This document shows, in pieces, positions 40,759 through 41,339 of a DNA stretch of 41,339 nucleotides. Both the position numbers and the translations under genes were made by a program. Position 1 is the first letter of the stretch. Every line of letters starts with the position of its first letter. This DNA is from a virus: positions 1 to 41,339 of the IMG/VR virus record IMGVR_UViG_3300047202_000202; one strand, written 5' to 3'. Under the pieces are notes generated by a model. The model ran no database searches. It had not been told where the DNA came from and worked only from the letters and a program-made list of their open reading frames with translations.

Positions 40759-41312
40759 TTAGAGCGTATCAAAGAGACAGTTATGATTGGGTTAGGACTC
40801 AACCCGACAAGTCCTACGACCATATTGTTACAGATCCTGTTTATGGCATACCGTTTGATCTACCTGAGTGGAGAAGGATCTGTCGAGGAAATATCATAGT
40901 GTTCAATGGTGCAAAGTTTCCTCCGCCGTTTGAGCCAGATGAAAAAGCATACTGGATAAAACCTCTGTCAACAAAGAACTTTTCTAAGCACCTAGGTCGT
41001 TTTGTGGAAGAAATTTTTATATCTCGCGGTGGGAATGCATTCAACGGACTTCACTGGTCACAAATGTCTGGAGTGTACAGTGATTTACTCATTGAATCAC
41101 GAACCCTAAGTCGACACCCGTGGGAAAAGCCCATGACATTAATTGAGCGGCTGGTGCGAATTTATACCAACTCGGGTGATTTAGTTCTTGATCCCTTCTG
41201 TGGTTCAGGGACCGTACTTTTGGCCTGTAAAAATCTAAGCCGCTCATGCATTGGACTAGATATAAATAAAACGTGGGTAAATCAAATTAATCGTAAGTTA
41301 AAGGAGACATAG
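40755..41312 (+). CDS. DNA methyltransferase, beta class
   Basis: A 185-residue protein. DPVY at 27-30 stands in the place of the DPPY catalytic motif. Motif I LDPFCGSGTVLLACKNLSR is at 145-163, with the CIGLDI acidic position after it. Motif order IV then I marks a beta-class N6-adenine or N4-cytosine methyltransferase; the Pro-to-Val change in DPPY is unusual. It has a strong ribosome binding site (AAGGAGAT) and overlaps the previous gene by ATGA. It ends two bases before the start of the exonuclease gene across the genome junction. No restriction endonuclease is seen beside it. Confidence 0.85.
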   Translation: MIRAYQRDSYDWVRTQPDKSYDHIVTDPVYGIPFDLPEWRRICRGNIIVFNGAKFPPPFEPDEKAYWIKPLSTKNFSKHLGRFVEEIFISRGGNAFNGLHWSQMSGVYSDLLIESRTLSRHPWEKPMTLIERLVRIYTNSGDLVLDPFCGSGTVLLACKNLSRSCIGLDINKTWVNQINRKLKET

Positions 41313-41339
41313 TATGACCGTAAGACAACCGAATAGACT
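41312..41339. repeat. Terminal direct repeat, right copy (start of the exonuclease gene)
   Basis: Identical to bases 1-28. Base 41314 is the ATG of the exonuclease gene that continues at base 3 on the other end. The ribosome binding site AAGGAG at 41301-41306 lies upstream, inside the end of the methyltransferase gene. Confidence 0.93.

Overview
This window is one complete tailed-phage genome (class Caudoviricetes, siphovirus type), opened at an arbitrary point. The last 28 bases (41312-41339) repeat bases 1-28, and the gene starting at base 3 has its ribosome binding site only at the far end (41301-41306). The molecule is therefore circular or circularly permuted, with a unit length of 41311 bp. 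Strong AGGAGG-type ribosome binding sites and the head/tail families (SPP1-like portal, Phage_min_cap2, Phage_GP20 scaffold, Gp15) are those of phages of Bacillota and related anaerobes. The host cannot be named from the sequence. I see no integrase, excisionase, CI-like repressor or tRNA gene, so a lytic phage is the simpler reading.

Layout. (1) Rightward late region, 1180-24654: a terminase with a small-subunit-like N-terminal extension, portal, a minor head protein fused to a lipid-kinase-like domain, scaffold, major capsid, a beta-helix protein, head-tail connectors, two tandem tail-tube paralogues, tail chaperones, tape measure with 41-residue repeats, baseplate proteins and fibres, then a lysis cassette (membrane protein, M23-like endopeptidase with SH3 tail, papain-like protein, holin). 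(2) Leftward early region, 37780 down to 24922: DUF932 protein, a DNA methyltransferase broken by a frameshift, a zinc-finger protein, a histone-H1-like protein, a kinase/uracil-glycosylase-like fusion, dCMP deaminase, a thymidylate-synthase-family enzyme with an Asn-to-Asp change, an SAM methyltransferase, family-A DNA polymerase, a MazG-like pyrophosphohydrolase, a small HTH protein and several unknowns. (3) Rightward replication region, 38006 through 41311 into 731: primase-polymerase/SF3 helicase, two DNA methyltransferases and a DEDD exonuclease, ending at a strong terminator (766-797).

Control. Two leftward promoters (-10 at 37846-37841 and 27910-27905) each carry a pair of palindromic sites (core GACAAATGTC) centred near -42 and -64.5 with no good -35 box. 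This is the geometry of activator-dependent promoters. Late transcription probably starts at extended -10 promoters at 1150 and 6938. The late and early operons converge on a bidirectional terminator at 24678-24718. Most leftward intergenic gaps hold a stable hairpin just before the next ribosome binding site.

Most interesting points: the head protein with a PI3/4-kinase-like C-terminus that could enter the cell with the DNA; the paired operators; the altered thymidylate-synthase family enzyme next to a dNMP-kinase/UDG-like fusion, suggesting base modification; iterated 30-bp repeats followed by a palindrome just before the terminase; and three genes interrupted by a single stop or frameshift.
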